Assembly (NCBI GenBank): GCA_041686375.1
Contig: JAWLEB010000001.1
Coordinates: 124,001 to 188,000 of the forward strand
DNA length: 64,000 bases
Direction of reading: 5' to 3'
From: JAGXLC01 sp041686375
GTDB taxonomy: Bacteria; Bacteroidota; Bacteroidia; Bacteroidales; UBA12077
Part shown: positions 62,792-64,000 of the stretch, piece by piece
Layout: each line of letters begins with the position of its first letter
How positions within the stretch are numbered: the stretch's first letter is position 1
The notes under the pieces: generated by a model
Told to the model about the DNA's origin: nothing
The model's input: the letters and a program-made list of their open reading frames with translations, nothing else
Database searches by the model: none
Program-made: the position numbers and the translations under genes

Positions 62792-64000
62792 ATGAAGATT
62801 ATGAATATTAATATAAATCGAACCAATATATTGAGAAGCTTAGTGCTTATCATGGGTGGAATAATTATTGGCGCTTTGCTGTTTGGCTTTGGTGGTAATA
62901 ATTCAGAACAACAAGAGCATACTGAAGAAGAAACGCATGAACATGACGAGCAAGGAGAAGAATCTACAGTCTGGACTTGCTCGATGCATCCTCAAATTAG
63001 GGAAGACGAACCCGGAGATTGCCCAATTTGTGGAATGGAGTTAATCCCTGCTGATGAGGAAGATCAAGACCAAAAAGACCCTCAGAAAATTACACTTACG
63101 GAGAGAGCTGCTAAATTAGCTGAAATACAGACTTCCAAGGTTGTTAGAAGTTTGCCGGAAAAGGAGCTTTCTCTAACAGGGAAGATACAGGTGGATGAGC
63201 GTTTGGTTAATTCCCAGTCTGTGCATTTTCCCGGAAGAATAGAGAAACTTTATCTTAACTTTAAAGGTGAATCTGTTCGAAAAGGACAGAACATAGCCAA
63301 GATCTATTCACCGGCGCTTATATCAGCCCAGGAAGAATTATTGGAAGCTATAAAAAACAGGAGTCCTGAGTCTGACATGGTTGAAGCTGCCAAAGAAAAA
63401 CTGAGGCAATGGAAACTTTCGGAACAACAAATTGAGGATATTATTGATGAGGGACAAGTGCGCGAAGAAATGACTGTTCAAGCTGATACAGATGGAATAG
63501 TTTATGAAAAGCTTGTAAATAAAGGGGATTATATTAAAAAAGGCGATGTGTTATATAATATTGCGAGAGTTGACAGGGTTTGGGTTATGTTTGATGCTTA
63601 CCAGGAAGATATACAATTTATTTCAGAAGGTGATGAGATAAGTTTTGAAGTCTCTTCTGTTCCGGGAAAAACTTTCGAGTCAACCGTGAAATTTATTGAT
63701 CCTGTAATGGACTCTAAAAGTAGGGTGGCCCGTATTAGGGCAGAGGCTGACAATAAGAACGGTAGTTTAAAACCCGGCATGTTTGCTGATGGTACTTTAT
63801 ATTCACGGCTTGATGGAGTTGAAAACGAGCGTATTACTATACCCAGAAGCGCTGTAATGTGGACAGGAAAACGATCTGTTGTTTATCGTAAGGTTGATAA
63901 CCAAGGTGTTTCTGGATATAAATTGCAGGAAGTAGTTCTTGGCCCATCCCTTGGTGATACCTATGTTATTGAACAAGGTCTTGATGAAGGTGATGAAGTC
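62792..64000 (+). CDS. cusB: CusB-type efflux periplasmic adaptor with heavy-metal-binding domain (runs off the window)
   Basis: The first 403 residues of an RND adaptor (membrane fusion protein); the end lies beyond base 64000. After a membrane anchor (~14-37) and a His/Glu-rich linker (EETHEHDEQGEE), a heavy-metal-binding module stands at ~61-85: WTCSMHPQIREDEPGDCPIC and GMELIP. The barrel-sandwich domain follows, with VWVMFDAYQED and GMFADGTLY-type segments (here KPGMFADGTLY). It bridges CusA and the TolC-like channel and may hand over copper or silver. The ATG at 62792 follows the tolC-like stop by 4 bases. Confidence 0.92.
   Translation, partial: MKIMNININRTNILRSLVLIMGGIIIGALLFGFGGNNSEQQEHTEEETHEHDEQGEESTVWTCSMHPQIREDEPGDCPICGMELIPADEEDQDQKDPQKITLTERAAKLAEIQTSKVVRSLPEKELSLTGKIQVDERLVNSQSVHFPGRIEKLYLNFKGESVRKGQNIAKIYSPALISAQEELLEAIKNRSPESDMVEAAKEKLRQWKLSEQQIEDIIDEGQVREEMTVQADTDGIVYEKLVNKGDYIKKGDVLYNIARVDRVWVMFDAYQEDIQFISEGDEISFEVSSVPGKTFESTVKFIDPVMDSKSRVARIRAEADNKNGSLKPGMFADGTLYSRLDGVENERITIPRSAVMWTGKRSVVYRKVDNQGVSGYKLQEVVLGPSLGDTYVIEQGLDEGDEV

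Overview
This window reads as an AT-rich chromosomal segment from a Bacteroidota bacterium, most likely of the Marinilabiliales/Bacteroidales side of the phylum (inference). The evidence is direct: a complete type IX secretion (T9SS) core operon (porP/sprF-like, gldK, gldL, gldM, gldN), gldH, the start of a PorW/SprE-like lipoprotein gene, a SusC/SusD pair, a giant secreted protein with a type B C-terminal sorting domain, -7 promoter elements resembling TAnnTTTG, and few strong Shine-Dalgarno sites. No phage, insertion sequence, integrase or CRISPR array was seen.

Layout. 1-6045 (minus strand): PorW/SprE-like start, NifU-like and Mrp Fe-S proteins, an alkyltransferase-like protein, trmB, gldH, a RicT-like PSP1 protein and the DNA polymerase III delta' subunit; trmB overlaps both of its neighbours and gldH overlaps ricT. 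6161-11458 (plus): two phosphoglycerate kinases (PGK) fused in one frame, a third divergent PGK, a phosphohexomutase that has lost its middle and end, and rnhB. 11469-18351: ferritin, a small membrane protein, and a SusC/SusD/lipoprotein set with no degradative enzyme beside it. 18422-32749 (minus): a T9SS cassette of a giant tandem-repeat adhesin (with an assembly gap), PorP/SprF and an OmpA/PorE-like protein. 33162-38106: Rrf2 regulator, tRNA-Ala(GGC), panC, panD, a flippase-like membrane protein, a heptose adenylyltransferase and radA. 38110-45801: peptide-type ABC ATPase fusion, PBP1A, topA and an arginase-fold protein that has lost its metal ligands. 46000-51986: the T9SS core operon, closed by a clear terminator. 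52230-56525: mannose-1-phosphate guanylyltransferase and a large metalloprotease/beta-propeller/barrel protein. 56553-64000: a cysteine-rich Rrf2 regulator divergent from a Cus-type copper/silver efflux operon that runs off the window.

How the parts fit. GldL/GldM form the proton-driven motor and GldK/GldN the periplasmic ring of the T9SS; PorP/SprF proteins receive type B substrates, so the adhesin-PorP-OmpA cassette is a probable client of the core operon. PorW/SprE, GldH and the arginase-fold protein are scattered accessory or neighbour genes. The least expected part is the PGK cluster: four open frames in which only the first PGK domain keeps all the catalytic residues checked, domain 2 has lost the catalytic lysine, PGK 3 has changed substrate-site motifs, and the mutase lacks its central domain. 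The second notable feature is a scaffold gap in the adhesin: removing its 100 Ns restores one 3583-residue frame exactly, and the true number of 93-residue repeats is unresolved.
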